From NCBI RefSeq assembly GCF_037440165.1, contig NZ_JBBIUQ010000017.1, forward strand, positions 6,315 through 70,314: a stretch of DNA of 64,000 nucleotides, read 5' to 3'. Made by a program: the position numbers and the translations under genes. This DNA is from Ignavibacterium sp037440165 (GTDB lineage Bacteria; Bacteroidota; Ignavibacteria; Ignavibacteriales; Ignavibacteriaceae). Shown here one piece after another: positions 26,775-35,938 of the stretch (position 1 is its first letter; every line of letters starts with the position of its first letter). The notes below the pieces were generated by a model, which did no database searches, had not been told where the DNA came from, and saw nothing but the letters and a program-made list of their open reading frames with translations.

Positions 26775-26812
26775 CTCAATCCATTGAGTAAATTTACTCA
26801 ACGGACTGAGTA
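26775..26812. repeat. Double palindrome, right copy of 26-bp direct repeat
   Basis: CTCAATCCATTGAG (26775-26788), then AAATTT, then TACTCA-ACGGAC-TGAGTA (26795-26812). Bases 26775-26800 are identical to 25540-25565. The six central bases of the last palindrome (ACGGAC) differ from those at the left copy (GTCAAT) while the ACTCA/TGAGT arms are kept. It begins 6 bases after the ATPase gene's stop. Confidence 0.85.
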
Positions 26813-26821
26813 TTTCGTCAA

Positions 26822-27016
26822 TCAGTGATTTGCAGATGGAATTCTATCAGCACCATCAAGCTTACCAACAAGCTTTTGAGGTGAGTGAATCAGAATTGGT
26901 AAACATCTTGAACAAATAAATTCTTTTCTGCCTGCAAAGTTTAAGTTAACTAATGGTATTTCATTTTCAGATACATTACAGTTTAAGCAGTGTTTGATTT
27001 CATTTGATTGAGTCAT
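26822..27016 (-). CDS. Small zinc-ribbon-like protein
   Basis: 64 residues with two CxxC pairs, CLNC (10-13) and CSRC (35-38), separated by 21 residues, the geometry of a small treble-clef or zinc-ribbon. No other motif and no signal peptide. A GGAGA lies just before the ATG. It is on the same strand as the glutamine synthetase paralogue 125 bases upstream, in a gap with nothing else visible. A role as a small metal-binding adaptor is the most that can be said. Confidence 0.65.
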   Translation of the reverse strand: MTQSNEIKHCLNCNVSENEIPLVNLNFAGRKEFICSRCLPILIHSPQKLVGKLDGADRIPSANH

Positions 27017-27141
27017 ATTTCTCCTGATTTTTATTTAAAGATTCTTTTCAAATTTACCAATTAAACCACTTCTAATAAATGCCTTCCAATAGGCAACATT
27101 AGTTTGATTTGATTTTTACTCCCAAATATCAATGATCTTTT

Positions 27142-28524
27142 TTACAAATTAAAGTACATCTTATACTCAAACGGATGCGGCATCGTACCGATTGAATGAA
27201 TTTCTTCTTTCTTTACTTTTATCCATTGCTGCAATAATTCATCCGTAAAAATATTTCCGCGTTTTAAGAATTCATTATCAATTTCGAGTGCATCTAAAGC
27301 TTCTGCAAGATTACGAGGAAGAAAATGTATTTTATGCACATCATCTCCTTCAAGAAAATTTTTATCATACGGACCAAAACCTTCTTTTCTTGGATCAATT
27401 TTATTAACAACACCATCAATTCCTGCTAGAAGCATTCCTACTAAACATAAATACGGATTTGCAGTTGCATCAGGTGGACGATATTCAAATCTTGTTTCCC
27501 GTGGATTGCTTACATATTTCGGAATTCTAATTGCACCAGCTCGATTTCCCATTCCGTAAGTTAATGCAACCGGGGCTTCAAAACCGGGAACAAGTCTTTT
27601 GTATGAATTTGTAGAAGGATTTGTAAAAGCTGATAATGCTGGTGCATGTTTTAACATTCCTCCAATAAAATAAAGTCCAAGCTCACTGAAATTTCCGTAT
27701 TCACCTTTTTTATAAAAAATATTTTTCCCATTCTTTGTTATGTAGAAATGAAGATGCATTCCGTTGCCCGCCTGCTGATACATTGGCTTTGGCATGAATG
27801 TAATGTAAAGTCCTTTTTGTTTTGCGAAGTTGAATAATATGTATTTAGTTGTGATTATGTTATCAGCAGTTGTAAGCAAATCAGAAAAATAAGTTTCAAT
27901 TTCCTGCTGACCTCGTTCTCCAACTTCGTGATGATGATATTTTACATTTATACCTTGAGCTTTCAGTAATTTACAAGCTTCATCTCTGAAATCATCATAT
28001 TCATCAAATGGATTTGCAGCGTGATAAGCTTTTTTATAAAACTCTTCGGCGTGCTCAACTTTATAATAAGAAGATGCTGTGCGAGTGTCATATTCAACAT
28101 TCGAGAAAATATAAAATTCAAACTCCGGACCCCACCATGACTTATCTGCACCAGTGATTTCTTTAAGCAGGCTTTCTGCTTTCTTTGCTAAAAACCTTCC
28201 ATCTTGATTAAACGGAGTTCTTTTTTCATCAGTTAAAATTATGTGTGAATAAAAACTAAGAGTTGGAGCATCCCGAAAAGGATCAAGTTTTGCGGTATCC
28301 AAATCCGGGACAAGAATCAAATCACTGTTTTCAACCTTTTTGAAACCATAGCTTGAACCATCGAAGCCAACACCTTCATTTACAAGTCTCTCGAGAATAT
28401 TTTCATAATAAGGTAGTGAGATGTGATGAAGTCGTCCAGTTAAATCATTTGCTTTAAGATCAATAAACTCTATTTTATTTTTTTTAATTATCTCTTTAAT
28501 TGACTGAAGTTGTTTTTTGTTCAT
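27142..28524 (-). CDS. Second type I glutamine synthetase-like protein
   Basis: 460 residues with the GSI fold markers: DLTGRLHHISLP, GFDGSSYGFK, GPEFEFYIF, GNGMHLHF, NPSTNSYKRLVPGFEAPVAL and FEYRPPDATANPY. It differs from the 0.8-kb enzyme in the loop after the last motif, where the adenylylation tyrosine pattern is replaced by EGDDVHKIHFLP, so GlnE-type control is unlikely. Catalytic residues seem retained, for example an Arg in MGNRAGAIRIP and the ExE in the HHHEVGERGQQEIE strand. It may be a true glutamine synthetase under other control or a gamma-glutamyl ligase for another amine. It is separated from eno by a terminator. Confidence 0.9.
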   Translation of the reverse strand: MNKKQLQSIKEIIKKNKIEFIDLKANDLTGRLHHISLPYYENILERLVNEGVGFDGSSYGFKKVENSDLILVPDLDTAKLDPFRDAPTLSFYSHIILTDEKRTPFNQDGRFLAKKAESLLKEITGADKSWWGPEFEFYIFSNVEYDTRTASSYYKVEHAEEFYKKAYHAANPFDEYDDFRDEACKLLKAQGINVKYHHHEVGERGQQEIETYFSDLLTTADNIITTKYILFNFAKQKGLYITFMPKPMYQQAGNGMHLHFYITKNGKNIFYKKGEYGNFSELGLYFIGGMLKHAPALSAFTNPSTNSYKRLVPGFEAPVALTYGMGNRAGAIRIPKYVSNPRETRFEYRPPDATANPYLCLVGMLLAGIDGVVNKIDPRKEGFGPYDKNFLEGDDVHKIHFLPRNLAEALDALEIDNEFLKRGNIFTDELLQQWIKVKKEEIHSIGTMPHPFEYKMYFNL

Positions 28525-28559
28525 AGATGCACCTGAAAATTTTGTGTAATGACAAAAAT

Positions 28560-28581
28560 GCCCGACTTAGAATAGTCGGGC
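28560..28581 (-). terminator. Rho-independent terminator of enolase gene
   Basis: GCCCGACT and AGTCGGGC form a perfect 8-base stem with a 6-base loop, 10 bases beyond the eno stop. Read on the minus strand it is followed by ATTTTTG. It isolates eno from the glutamine-synthetase-like gene 36 bases further on, which therefore needs its own promoter. Confidence 0.85.
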
Positions 28582-28591
28582 TTAAAATAAA

Positions 28592-29887
28592 TTAACCGTT
28601 GTAATTCAAAGCAGAGATACCGGGGAAAACTGCAGTAGTATCAAGCTCTTCTTCTATTCTGAGAAGTTGATTATACTTTGCAATTCTGTCTGTTCTTGAA
28701 GCAGAACCTGTTTTTATTTGTCCGGCATTTGTTGCAACTGCTATATCGGCAATTGTTGTATCTTCAGTTTCACCGCTTCTGTGGCTTATTACACTTGTGT
28801 AACCATTAATTTTCGCAAGCTCAATTGCGTCAAGAGTTTCAGTAAGCGTTCCGATTTGATTTACTTTGATAAGAATTGAATTAGCTACTCCAAGCTCAAT
28901 ACCTTTTGCTAATCTATCTGTATTTGTAACGAACAAATCATCACCTACGAGTTGAATTTTGTTGCCGATTTTGTCGGTTAATAGTTTCCATCCATCCCAA
29001 TCATCTTCAGCCATTCCATCTTCAATTGAAACGATTGGATATTTGTTAGCCCAATCAACCCAGTAGTCAACCATCTTTTCGATTGGAATAATTTTATCCG
29101 GTGCTGATTTGAAAAGATGATAAGCATTTTTTTCTTTAATAAAGAATTCACTTGCGGCAGGATCGAGAGCGATTGCGATTTCATCTCCAACTTTATAACC
29201 AGTTTTATTTATAGCTTCGAGAATAACTTCAATTGCTTCTTCATTTGATCTTAAATTAGGCGCAAATCCACCTTCGTCGCCGACAGCAGTGTTATAACCT
29301 TTTGCTTTCAATACCGATTTAAGAGCATGAAAAGTTTCAGCACCCATTCTTAATGCTTCAGCAAAATTAGGTGCGCCAACCGGCATTACCATAAATTCCT
29401 GAAAGTCAACATTATTATCAGCGTGTTTACCGCCATTAAGAATATTCATCATCGGGACAGGAAGTGTTTTTGCATTCACGCCACCGAAATATTTATAAAG
29501 CGGCAAACCGAAAAACTCAGCAGAAGCTTTTGCACAAGCAAGTGAAACACCAAGCATTGCATTTGCACCAAGATTAGATTTGTTTTCGGTGCCGTCTAAT
29601 GTTATTAACAAATTATCAATTGCAACCTGATCGGTTGCATCAAAATCTATAAGTTCTTCTGCAATTTTTTCATTAACATTTTCAACTGCTTTAAGAACAC
29701 CTTTTCCATTGTATCTGGATTTATCACCATCACGAAGTTCAACTGCTTCATGTTCTCCTGTTGATGCGCCACTTGGAACTGCAGCACGGCCCACTACTCC
29801 GTTTTCAAGTGCAACTTCAACTTCAATTGTTGGATTACCGCGGGAATCAAGTATTTCTCTTGCCCATACATCTATAATGTTTGCCAT
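28592..29887 (-). CDS. eno: Enolase
   Basis: 431 residues, normal length. It converts 2-phosphoglycerate to phosphoenolpyruvate in glycolysis. N-terminal AREILDSRGNPTIEVEV, the acid-base region GDEGGFAPNL near 205-214, the Mg-binding VSIEDGMAEDDWDGW and VGDDLFVTN, and the active-site SHRSGETEDT are all present, with the catalytic Lys in LIKVNQIGTLTET. AGGAG lies before the ATG. A hairpin terminator follows. Confidence 0.98.
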   Translation of the reverse strand: MANIIDVWAREILDSRGNPTIEVEVALENGVVGRAAVPSGASTGEHEAVELRDGDKSRYNGKGVLKAVENVNEKIAEELIDFDATDQVAIDNLLITLDGTENKSNLGANAMLGVSLACAKASAEFFGLPLYKYFGGVNAKTLPVPMMNILNGGKHADNNVDFQEFMVMPVGAPNFAEALRMGAETFHALKSVLKAKGYNTAVGDEGGFAPNLRSNEEAIEVILEAINKTGYKVGDEIAIALDPAASEFFIKEKNAYHLFKSAPDKIIPIEKMVDYWVDWANKYPIVSIEDGMAEDDWDGWKLLTDKIGNKIQLVGDDLFVTNTDRLAKGIELGVANSILIKVNQIGTLTETLDAIELAKINGYTSVISHRSGETEDTTIADIAVATNAGQIKTGSASRTDRIAKYNQLLRIEEELDTTAVFPGISALNYNG

Positions 29888-30011
29888 TTTGCTACTCCTG
29901 TTACTGATTTAATGAATTTCAAAATTTATTGCTCCAAAATTACCTAAAGTATAATAAGGATAGAAATTCATTTTACAGGTTTAAGTGCTATCAAGCACAG
30001 TTGAGAATGAA

Positions 30012-31208
30012 TCACATACTGTAACTCTGTGGAAAGATCTTTGCTAATCGTTTAATAAGATTATCTACAAGCTTAGTAATTGCTGATTGTTCCTGATTGG
30101 AATACTTTTCGCAATAACTTTTAATTGCATAAGAAATTCCAACATCCTTTTTCTGCTCAAGACTTATGTAGTATTTATGAGCCATAATATCCACATATAA
30201 TTTCAGAGAATTTGTTTTAGGAAATAAATCAAAAATCTTAAAATCATTAAACTCGTTTATAGTGGGTTCGTAAATATTCTTTATCCAGTCTTCTGCAGCT
30301 GTTTTAATATCAATTTCTTTTTTTGCATTTTCACTCATATACCATTTGTGCTCTTCTATCTGCTTTATAATAGAATCGATAGAATTCTGGTCGGTTATTT
30401 TGTAGAAATGTTTCTTTACTTTTAATCCAGTAGTTTCTTCAAACTGGTTAGTTTTCTGAAGTAATGAAAAGTGTTTTAAATAACTTTCAACGAAGTATTT
30501 TTTGTCATCTTCAGGCGAATAGAGGAAATCTTTATCGCTCAAGGTTAGTATGATTTCATCAATTGAATTTTTAAAACTATCAAAATCAATTCTCTTTTGT
30601 TCATCAGAAATATTTTTCAGAAAACTAACTGTTTCAGCATCAGCAAGAAAAGCTTTCAGCTCCGTTGATGCTCTTCCGTTTTCATCTTTTATTTTGATGA
30701 ACTTCACAAGAATATTTGACAATGAAGCATCACCCCAAAAAATATTATTGAAATGGAGATTTGCTAAAAGTTCGGCTGAGGCTTCAAAAATTAATTTTCT
30801 GTTTTGTTTGTTAAAGTCCCATCCAAAAAGTATTGAGTGGGGAATTGACTTTTCTTCAAGAATAGTAATCAGAAATGCAAGCACATTATCAGGATCAGAG
30901 TCTTTCATAAATAAATTTTGCTTGTAGAAAATATACCCTACTGGTATTAACGCATGAATTCCATTCTGTAAAAGCCGAATTAGAGATTCATTCTCAAAGT
31001 AAGCATTTATTGGATTAGTTTGTTTGATTGCAAAAGAAAAACTTTTTGTGCGAATAAATCTTACTGTGTGTTTTGATATCCCTTTTCTGATTTCAAGAAA
31101 ATTAATTTGCTTAGAATTCCATTGCTCGAGTGGTTTGTCCCACGACAGATCTATAAGCTCCTGATAGTACTCGGGCAAAATATTGATTACAAGATTTTTC
31201 TTATTCAT
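30012..31208 (-). CDS. DUF4032 protein with kinase-like fold
   Basis: 398 residues. The N-terminal half resembles a phosphotransferase related to lipopolysaccharide kinases: a beta-rich lobe, then FWGDASLSNILVK near 155-167 (a GDxxxxN catalytic-loop variant in which the usual His is Trp) and AFLADAET as the metal loop. The C-terminal half carries the DUF4032 pattern (EHKWYMSENAKKEIDIKTAAEDW). Catalytic activity is uncertain given the altered loop. No signal peptide, so cytoplasmic. It stands alone between eno and the antiporter, and its target is unknown. Confidence 0.75.
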   Translation of the reverse strand: MNKKNLVINILPEYYQELIDLSWDKPLEQWNSKQINFLEIRKGISKHTVRFIRTKSFSFAIKQTNPINAYFENESLIRLLQNGIHALIPVGYIFYKQNLFMKDSDPDNVLAFLITILEEKSIPHSILFGWDFNKQNRKLIFEASAELLANLHFNNIFWGDASLSNILVKFIKIKDENGRASTELKAFLADAETVSFLKNISDEQKRIDFDSFKNSIDEIILTLSDKDFLYSPEDDKKYFVESYLKHFSLLQKTNQFEETTGLKVKKHFYKITDQNSIDSIIKQIEEHKWYMSENAKKEIDIKTAAEDWIKNIYEPTINEFNDFKIFDLFPKTNSLKLYVDIMAHKYYISLEQKKDVGISYAIKSYCEKYSNQEQSAITKLVDNLIKRLAKIFPQSYSM

Positions 31209-31383
31209 TCCTACATTGTGTGTTGTTCATAATTCCTGTGCAATATATTCAAATCGCAACAATTATTGTTTGATTTAAAGTTAAATTAGTATAAAGAATG
31301 AATTAAGTTTTCACCAAATGTGGTAATGATGCAATTGTTTTTTACTTGGATTATTTTTAAGAATAATATTCTGAAGAGTTGCG

Positions 31384-33513
31384 GTGCATAATGAGATTTT
31401 AATATTATTATTGCAATTATTCCTGCTTCTGACTTTAGCAAAACTAATGGCTGAATTAGCCCAGAGATTAAATTTGCCAATAGTTGTTGGTGAGATATTT
31501 GCGGGAATAATTATTGGCCCATCATTACTGGGTTCTTTTCAATTCTACCAAAATTATTTCCAGTTAAACTTTGATCAAAAAAATTACCTAGATGTTTTTA
31601 CATTGCTCGGTTCAATGCTATTACTTTTCATCGCCGGATTTCATTCAGATATTAAAATAATTAAACATTATTCCAGAAAAGCTCTTCTTATTTCTTTTGT
31701 TTCATTCATTATTTCTTTTGGCTTTACACTTTTTATAATGATGGTAATTGCAGATAATTTTTTACCCGATGCAAAACTAAATTTGCTTACATTAATTTTC
31801 GTGGCAGCAACTTTAGCTATCTCAGCTATTTCAGTGTTGGCAAAAGTTTTAATTGATATGGATTTTATAAGAAGGGATTTTGGTCAGTTAGCTATTGCAA
31901 TCGGTGTGATTGATGAAACCATTATATGGATTTCCATATCAGTAATATTGGGACTTGCAGCTGCTGCCGAATTCTCTATTCAAGCAGCATTTCTATCTAC
32001 TATCAAAGTATTAGGATTTATTGTGATTAGTGTTACTGCTGGCAAATTTATAATAGAAAAGTTTGTTGAATTAACTCAGAGATTTTTAAGTCTAAAATTC
32101 AAATATCTAACTTTTATTTTCTTAACCATTTTCTTTTTCGGATTACTATCAAGCTTTTTGAATCTTGAACCGGTATTAGGGGCATTTATCGCAGGCTTAA
32201 TTTTTGCACAAATCCCAAGTTTTTCAGACGACTCAATTGAAAAATTAGACAGTATAACTTTTTCATTTTTTGCACCTCTGTTTTTTGCAATTTCAGGTCT
32301 TAGAGTTGATATAAGAGATTTTGCCAATGTAAATTTTTTATCAGCCAGTTTGCTCATTCTGTTTTTCTCATCAGTTGGAAAGGCATTGGGAGCTTATTTT
32401 AGTGCCAGGTTTGTAGCAAAATTTAATTACTGGTCTGCTATTAGTTTCAGCATTGGATTAAATACGAGAGGAACCATTCAGATAATTATCGCATCGATTG
32501 GCTTAACTACAGGAATCATTTCTCAGGAAATATTCTCCCTGATAATTGTGATTTCAGTTCTAAGCTCTCTCACTGCACCTGTATTGATGAAATTTTTTAT
32601 CAAGAAAATTGAACCGACTGAAGAAGAATTATTGAGATTGAGAAGGGAGAATACAGTTCAGAAAAGCATTCTTTCAAAGTTAAATCGCGTATTAGTGCCT
32701 GTGCGATTAAGAAAAGATTTTAACATTTCCGATATAAAAAACATTGAAACGATACTTCTGGAAAAGATTAACAAAAAAAAGCAGTTACAAGTAAGTTTAC
32801 TAACTGTCGTTAATGAACAGGAAAAGGTCATCTCTGAAAGGTTCTTGGAAAATCTTCAGGCAAAACTTGAAACCTTAAAAGTTAATAAAAAGGTATTAAT
32901 TTCCGATAAACCATTAGAATCAATACTCGATGAATTAAGTAAAGGTTATGATTTGCTTGTTGTAGGTGCAACCGAAAAAACAGATTCTGGCGATTCAGTA
33001 ATCAATCCATTTGTTGATAATCTTATAAGAATGGCTCCGTGTCAATCACTAATAATTCATAGCCCATCAAAACATCCAAAAAAGAAATTGAGCAAAATTC
33101 TTGTTCCGGTTGATGGTTCCTTAGCTTCAAAAAAAGCTGCTGAACTTGCTTTCTCTATTTCTGATGCCGAAAATGACGAAGTTCATCTGCTTAGAGTTAT
33201 TGAACAAAAGTCCGGAAGAAGTGAATTATTGGCAAATCAAAATCTAATTGAGCGACAATATGAATACGCAAAAGCAATTCTGGATTCTATAAAAAGTATT
33301 GGCGATTCATTTCAGATTAAAACTTTCAACAGAATTGAAATCGGAGAGTTTCCGGAAGAAGTAATTCTTAGAGCTGCAAGTGAATATGATTTCGATCTTG
33401 TTGTTCTTGGAACAGAATTAAAACCTGGCACTGATAAACTTTATCTTGGTCCTCGCGTTGAAAGAATATTAGATGGTTGCACTTGCCCTGTTGCTGTATT
33501 TAACTCCCAGTAA
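31384..33513 (+). CDS. Kef/CPA2-type cation:proton antiporter with tandem Usp domains
   Basis: 709 residues. The N-terminal 400 residues hold about 12 membrane helices of the CPA2/Na_H_exchanger type (LPIVVGEIFAGIIIGPSLLG, a GVIDETIIW segment with the ion-binding-type Asp and LGAFIAGLIFAQIP). The C-terminal 300 residues are two universal-stress-protein domains (about 430-560 and 575-709; the second with KILVPVDGSLASKKAAELA and VVLGTE). The Usp pair may bind nucleotide and gate transport. A GTG start is used because a stop codon lies four codons upstream and no better start exists; an internal ATG at residue 22 would cut the first helix. Confidence 0.88.
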   Translation: MHNEILILLLQLFLLLTLAKLMAELAQRLNLPIVVGEIFAGIIIGPSLLGSFQFYQNYFQLNFDQKNYLDVFTLLGSMLLLFIAGFHSDIKIIKHYSRKALLISFVSFIISFGFTLFIMMVIADNFLPDAKLNLLTLIFVAATLAISAISVLAKVLIDMDFIRRDFGQLAIAIGVIDETIIWISISVILGLAAAAEFSIQAAFLSTIKVLGFIVISVTAGKFIIEKFVELTQRFLSLKFKYLTFIFLTIFFFGLLSSFLNLEPVLGAFIAGLIFAQIPSFSDDSIEKLDSITFSFFAPLFFAISGLRVDIRDFANVNFLSASLLILFFSSVGKALGAYFSARFVAKFNYWSAISFSIGLNTRGTIQIIIASIGLTTGIISQEIFSLIIVISVLSSLTAPVLMKFFIKKIEPTEEELLRLRRENTVQKSILSKLNRVLVPVRLRKDFNISDIKNIETILLEKINKKKQLQVSLLTVVNEQEKVISERFLENLQAKLETLKVNKKVLISDKPLESILDELSKGYDLLVVGATEKTDSGDSVINPFVDNLIRMAPCQSLIIHSPSKHPKKKLSKILVPVDGSLASKKAAELAFSISDAENDEVHLLRVIEQKSGRSELLANQNLIERQYEYAKAILDSIKSIGDSFQIKTFNRIEIGEFPEEVILRAASEYDFDLVVLGTELKPGTDKLYLGPRVERILDGCTCPVAVFNSQ

Positions 33514-33579
33514 TACCAACTGAAACTTAAAAAGTTTTTTCTCATCAAACTCCACAGGTAATTCAAAGGAGTTGTAATT

Positions 33580-33885
33580 ATGTCAATTAAGGAAATCATT
33601 ACAGCTACAAACGAAAATCCTGTGGTAATTTTGCAAAAAGATGAGCTTGATATTTTATTGGCATGCTCAACCATAATTAAAGAAGTTGACACTTGTTTGG
33701 CTGATTTTATCCGGATTTTCAAGTACAATAATGACAATTTTGTTCAGGAAATTTCTGATAAAAACGAAATTCTCCTCAGAAAAATGAATTCTATTGAAGA
33801 TGCAGATAAGTTTGTTAAAGAACGTCTTGATTTTTATGACAGGAAATGGGATGGCTGCGGCTGCAAAATAAATTATTATGAATGA
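33580..33885 (+). CDS. Hypothetical 101-residue protein with GCGC tail
   Basis: 101 residues, mostly helical, ending with DFYDRKWDGCGCKINYYE. The paired cysteines in the tail might ligate metal. I do not recognise a family. AAAGGAG stands 6-7 bases before the ATG, which supports expression. It follows the antiporter by 66 bases and its end overlaps the convergent mobA gene by 10 bases. Confidence 0.65.
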   Translation: MSIKEIITATNENPVVILQKDELDILLACSTIIKEVDTCLADFIRIFKYNNDNFVQEISDKNEILLRKMNSIEDADKFVKERLDFYDRKWDGCGCKINYYE

Positions 33886-34481
33886 AATAACTTTTGAATT
33901 TGGTTGTAATCCTCCGGCTTGTTTACATTAAAAAATAATTCATCTTTGTAGAAGGGTAATTTCTCCGGATGAATGATTTCCGCATCAACATTTTTCAGAA
34001 ATTGATGGATTGATTTATCATTCATTTCATTCTGAGTGAGAAACTTTTCAACCTCGCTATAAATTTCTATTGAATAAACGCCAACTAATGGCTGATGATA
34101 TCCGGCCGCTTCACAGAAAATAATTTGCTTTTCACTTTTGTATTCAACTAAATATTGAATCATTTCTCTTCTCATCAAGGGAACATCGCACGAAAGAACG
34201 AAAATTTTTTCTGTTGTTGAATGAGTTAGTGCTGAATGAATCCCCGCAAGCGGACCTTTCCATTTATAAATATCTTCATATAGTGGAAGGTTAAGAAATT
34301 TATATTCTTCTGGTGTGTTTGTTATGATTATCAATTTACTGAAAATTGATTTCATCAGCTCAGCAATACGCTCTATGATTGTCTGGTCTCCTAACTTTAA
34401 AAATGATTTATCCGTTCCCATTCGAGAGCTTTTTCCGCCAGCAAGAATTACTCCGGTGATATCAGAATAAATTTGATTCAA
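33876..34481 (-). CDS. mobA: Molybdenum cofactor guanylyltransferase
   Basis: 201 residues of a nucleotidyltransferase fold: GVILAGGKSSRMGTDKSFL (about 10-28) is the MobA GTP-binding signature, followed by WKGPLAGIHSAL and LSCDVPLMRREM, where the Asp binds Mg. It attaches GMP to molybdopterin to make the bis-MGD or MGD cofactor. No other cofactor gene or molybdoenzyme is in the window. The porin gene is upstream on the same strand, 31 bases away. Confidence 0.88.
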   Translation of the reverse strand: MNQIYSDITGVILAGGKSSRMGTDKSFLKLGDQTIIERIAELMKSIFSKLIIITNTPEEYKFLNLPLYEDIYKWKGPLAGIHSALTHSTTEKIFVLSCDVPLMRREMIQYLVEYKSEKQIIFCEAAGYHQPLVGVYSIEIYSEVEKFLTQNEMNDKSIHQFLKNVDAEIIHPEKLPFYKDELFFNVNKPEDYNQIQKLFHS

Positions 34482-34512
34482 CTCAACTTCAAGAATTATT
34501 TCTGAGCTTTAT

Positions 34513-35601
34513 TTATAAAAATGTATAAAAAAATGTTATTCTCGGTGTAACTGATGCATCAATACTTCTTCCGTTCGGAATTGATTCATAGGTTTCAATT
34601 ATAACATTCGGACTGATTGTTACTTTATTATCTGGTTTATAATTTAAGCCGAATATGAACCAATTACGTGAATCACCTTTTGAATCGGAATCTGTGTTTG
34701 GATCGTAGTAATCGAATCTTCCTACTGCAGCGAATTCTTTCGAGAAATTATAAGAAGCAAAAGCTGAGAGACCAATTCCTTTGCGATCTTTTAGTTCGCC
34801 ATTATTTATTGTTCCGTTTTGTCTTGAATTAAGGAATCCTTCAACTCCAGCTGAGTAAGAGCCTCTTTCCTGATAACCCAGAAACACAGCGTAAGTTAAA
34901 TCATTGTTGGTAACCGTGGCCGGAGGATTTGATGTACTTGCTGGGTCATTAATCTCTGGACGAGTTCTTAAGTCTGCATAAAGTGTAGCTGTGAATTGTT
35001 TAATTGGGCTGTATTGAATATGAGCATAAAATCTTTTGTATTTATCTGTTTCAGGTCTGGTACCACTTCCATTACCAATCACTAACCAATATTTGAAAAG
35101 ACCTTCTGAATCAATTCTTCCTCTCAATGCTATTGCCAAATCCCTTGTTGCGACTACACCCCTTAAGTCCAGAATTGTTTTTTCAAGAAATCTGTTGTCC
35201 CAAACTCCTTCGGATGCTTCAAACGCGGGAGTTGGCTGAATACCGAAAATAAAGTCACTTCCCTTGAAAATATTCTTCCATTGCAGATAAGCATCTTTTA
35301 CAAAGACACCTATTTTACCATCGCTTGTGTTTGCTGCCTGATCTGCTTCAAGGCGAAATCGAGTTGTGAAGGATTCTGAAATATCATAATCATAAGTGAA
35401 ATTAATGCGGCGAAGTTGAACTCCATTAAAATCCTTTTTACCGCCGTTTACCACATTAGCAAATGAAGAAAGTCCTGTATCTCTTGAAACATTATAAAAA
35501 TAATCTCCGAACATCAAACCCGAAATTCTTCCCCTATTTGTTGCTTCTTGTGCGAAAAGGGCGGCGTTTAGAAAGATAATAAATAGAAAAGTTTTTTTCA
35601 T
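34513..35601 (-). CDS. Outer-membrane porin, phosphate-selective/OprP-like
   Basis: 362 residues with a signal peptide ending AALFAQ. The mature protein consists of alternating amphipathic strands (RRINFTYDYDISESFTTRFRLEAD, FSFASYNFSKEFAAVGRFDYYD) and ends RITFFYTFL, a C-terminal aromatic strand typical of barrel assembly. Such Bacteroidota barrels are commonly annotated as phosphate-selective porins, but selectivity cannot be judged here. It may be co-transcribed with mobA. Confidence 0.75.
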   Translation of the reverse strand: MKKTFLFIIFLNAALFAQEATNRGRISGLMFGDYFYNVSRDTGLSSFANVVNGGKKDFNGVQLRRINFTYDYDISESFTTRFRLEADQAANTSDGKIGVFVKDAYLQWKNIFKGSDFIFGIQPTPAFEASEGVWDNRFLEKTILDLRGVVATRDLAIALRGRIDSEGLFKYWLVIGNGSGTRPETDKYKRFYAHIQYSPIKQFTATLYADLRTRPEINDPASTSNPPATVTNNDLTYAVFLGYQERGSYSAGVEGFLNSRQNGTINNGELKDRKGIGLSAFASYNFSKEFAAVGRFDYYDPNTDSDSKGDSRNWFIFGLNYKPDNKVTISPNVIIETYESIPNGRSIDASVTPRITFFYTFL

Positions 35602-35696
35602 ATTTAGAATAATGATTTATTTGACAATCAAATATATGAAAATAGAAATTGAAGAGACTATTTAAGAATAGATTAGCATTGAAGATTATAGATTCG

Positions 35697-35936
35697 CTAG
35701 TTTTCTTTCAACCACTTTAATATTTGATCATCCTTATGAATAACTCCAAACCTTTTAACTTGTTCGTTAACAACTAATCCGGGAGTCATCATAATTCCAT
35801 AATTCATCAACTCCTGAATATCCGTTACCTTTGCAACAACGGCATTAATGTTATTCTGAGAAACTATTTCTTTTACTTTTGCTTCAAGAGTCAAACACTT
35901 TTTACAGCCAGTACCAAGCACTTTGACGGTAACCAT
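35697..35936 (-). CDS. Small redox-active disulfide (thioredoxin-fold) protein
   Basis: 79 residues with Cys11-x-x-Cys14 in GTGCKKC and the cis-Pro loop VTPGLVVN-like MTPGLVVN. This is the Thioredoxin_3/TR_thio family, usually encoded with ArsP-type permeases and ArsR. A paralogue lies at 37.0 kb. It follows the next gene's stop by 2 bases. It is a likely electron carrier or metalloid handler; its natural partner permease here is truncated. Confidence 0.85.
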   Translation of the reverse strand: MVTVKVLGTGCKKCLTLEAKVKEIVSQNNINAVVAKVTDIQELMNYGIMMTPGLVVNEQVKRFGVIHKDDQILKWLKEN

Positions 35937-35938
35937 AT

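Noticed and set aside
25534..26812. CRISPR or toxin-antitoxin-type locus
   Set aside because: Only two repeat pairs, directly bordering one gene, with no spacers and no second small gene; does not fit either.
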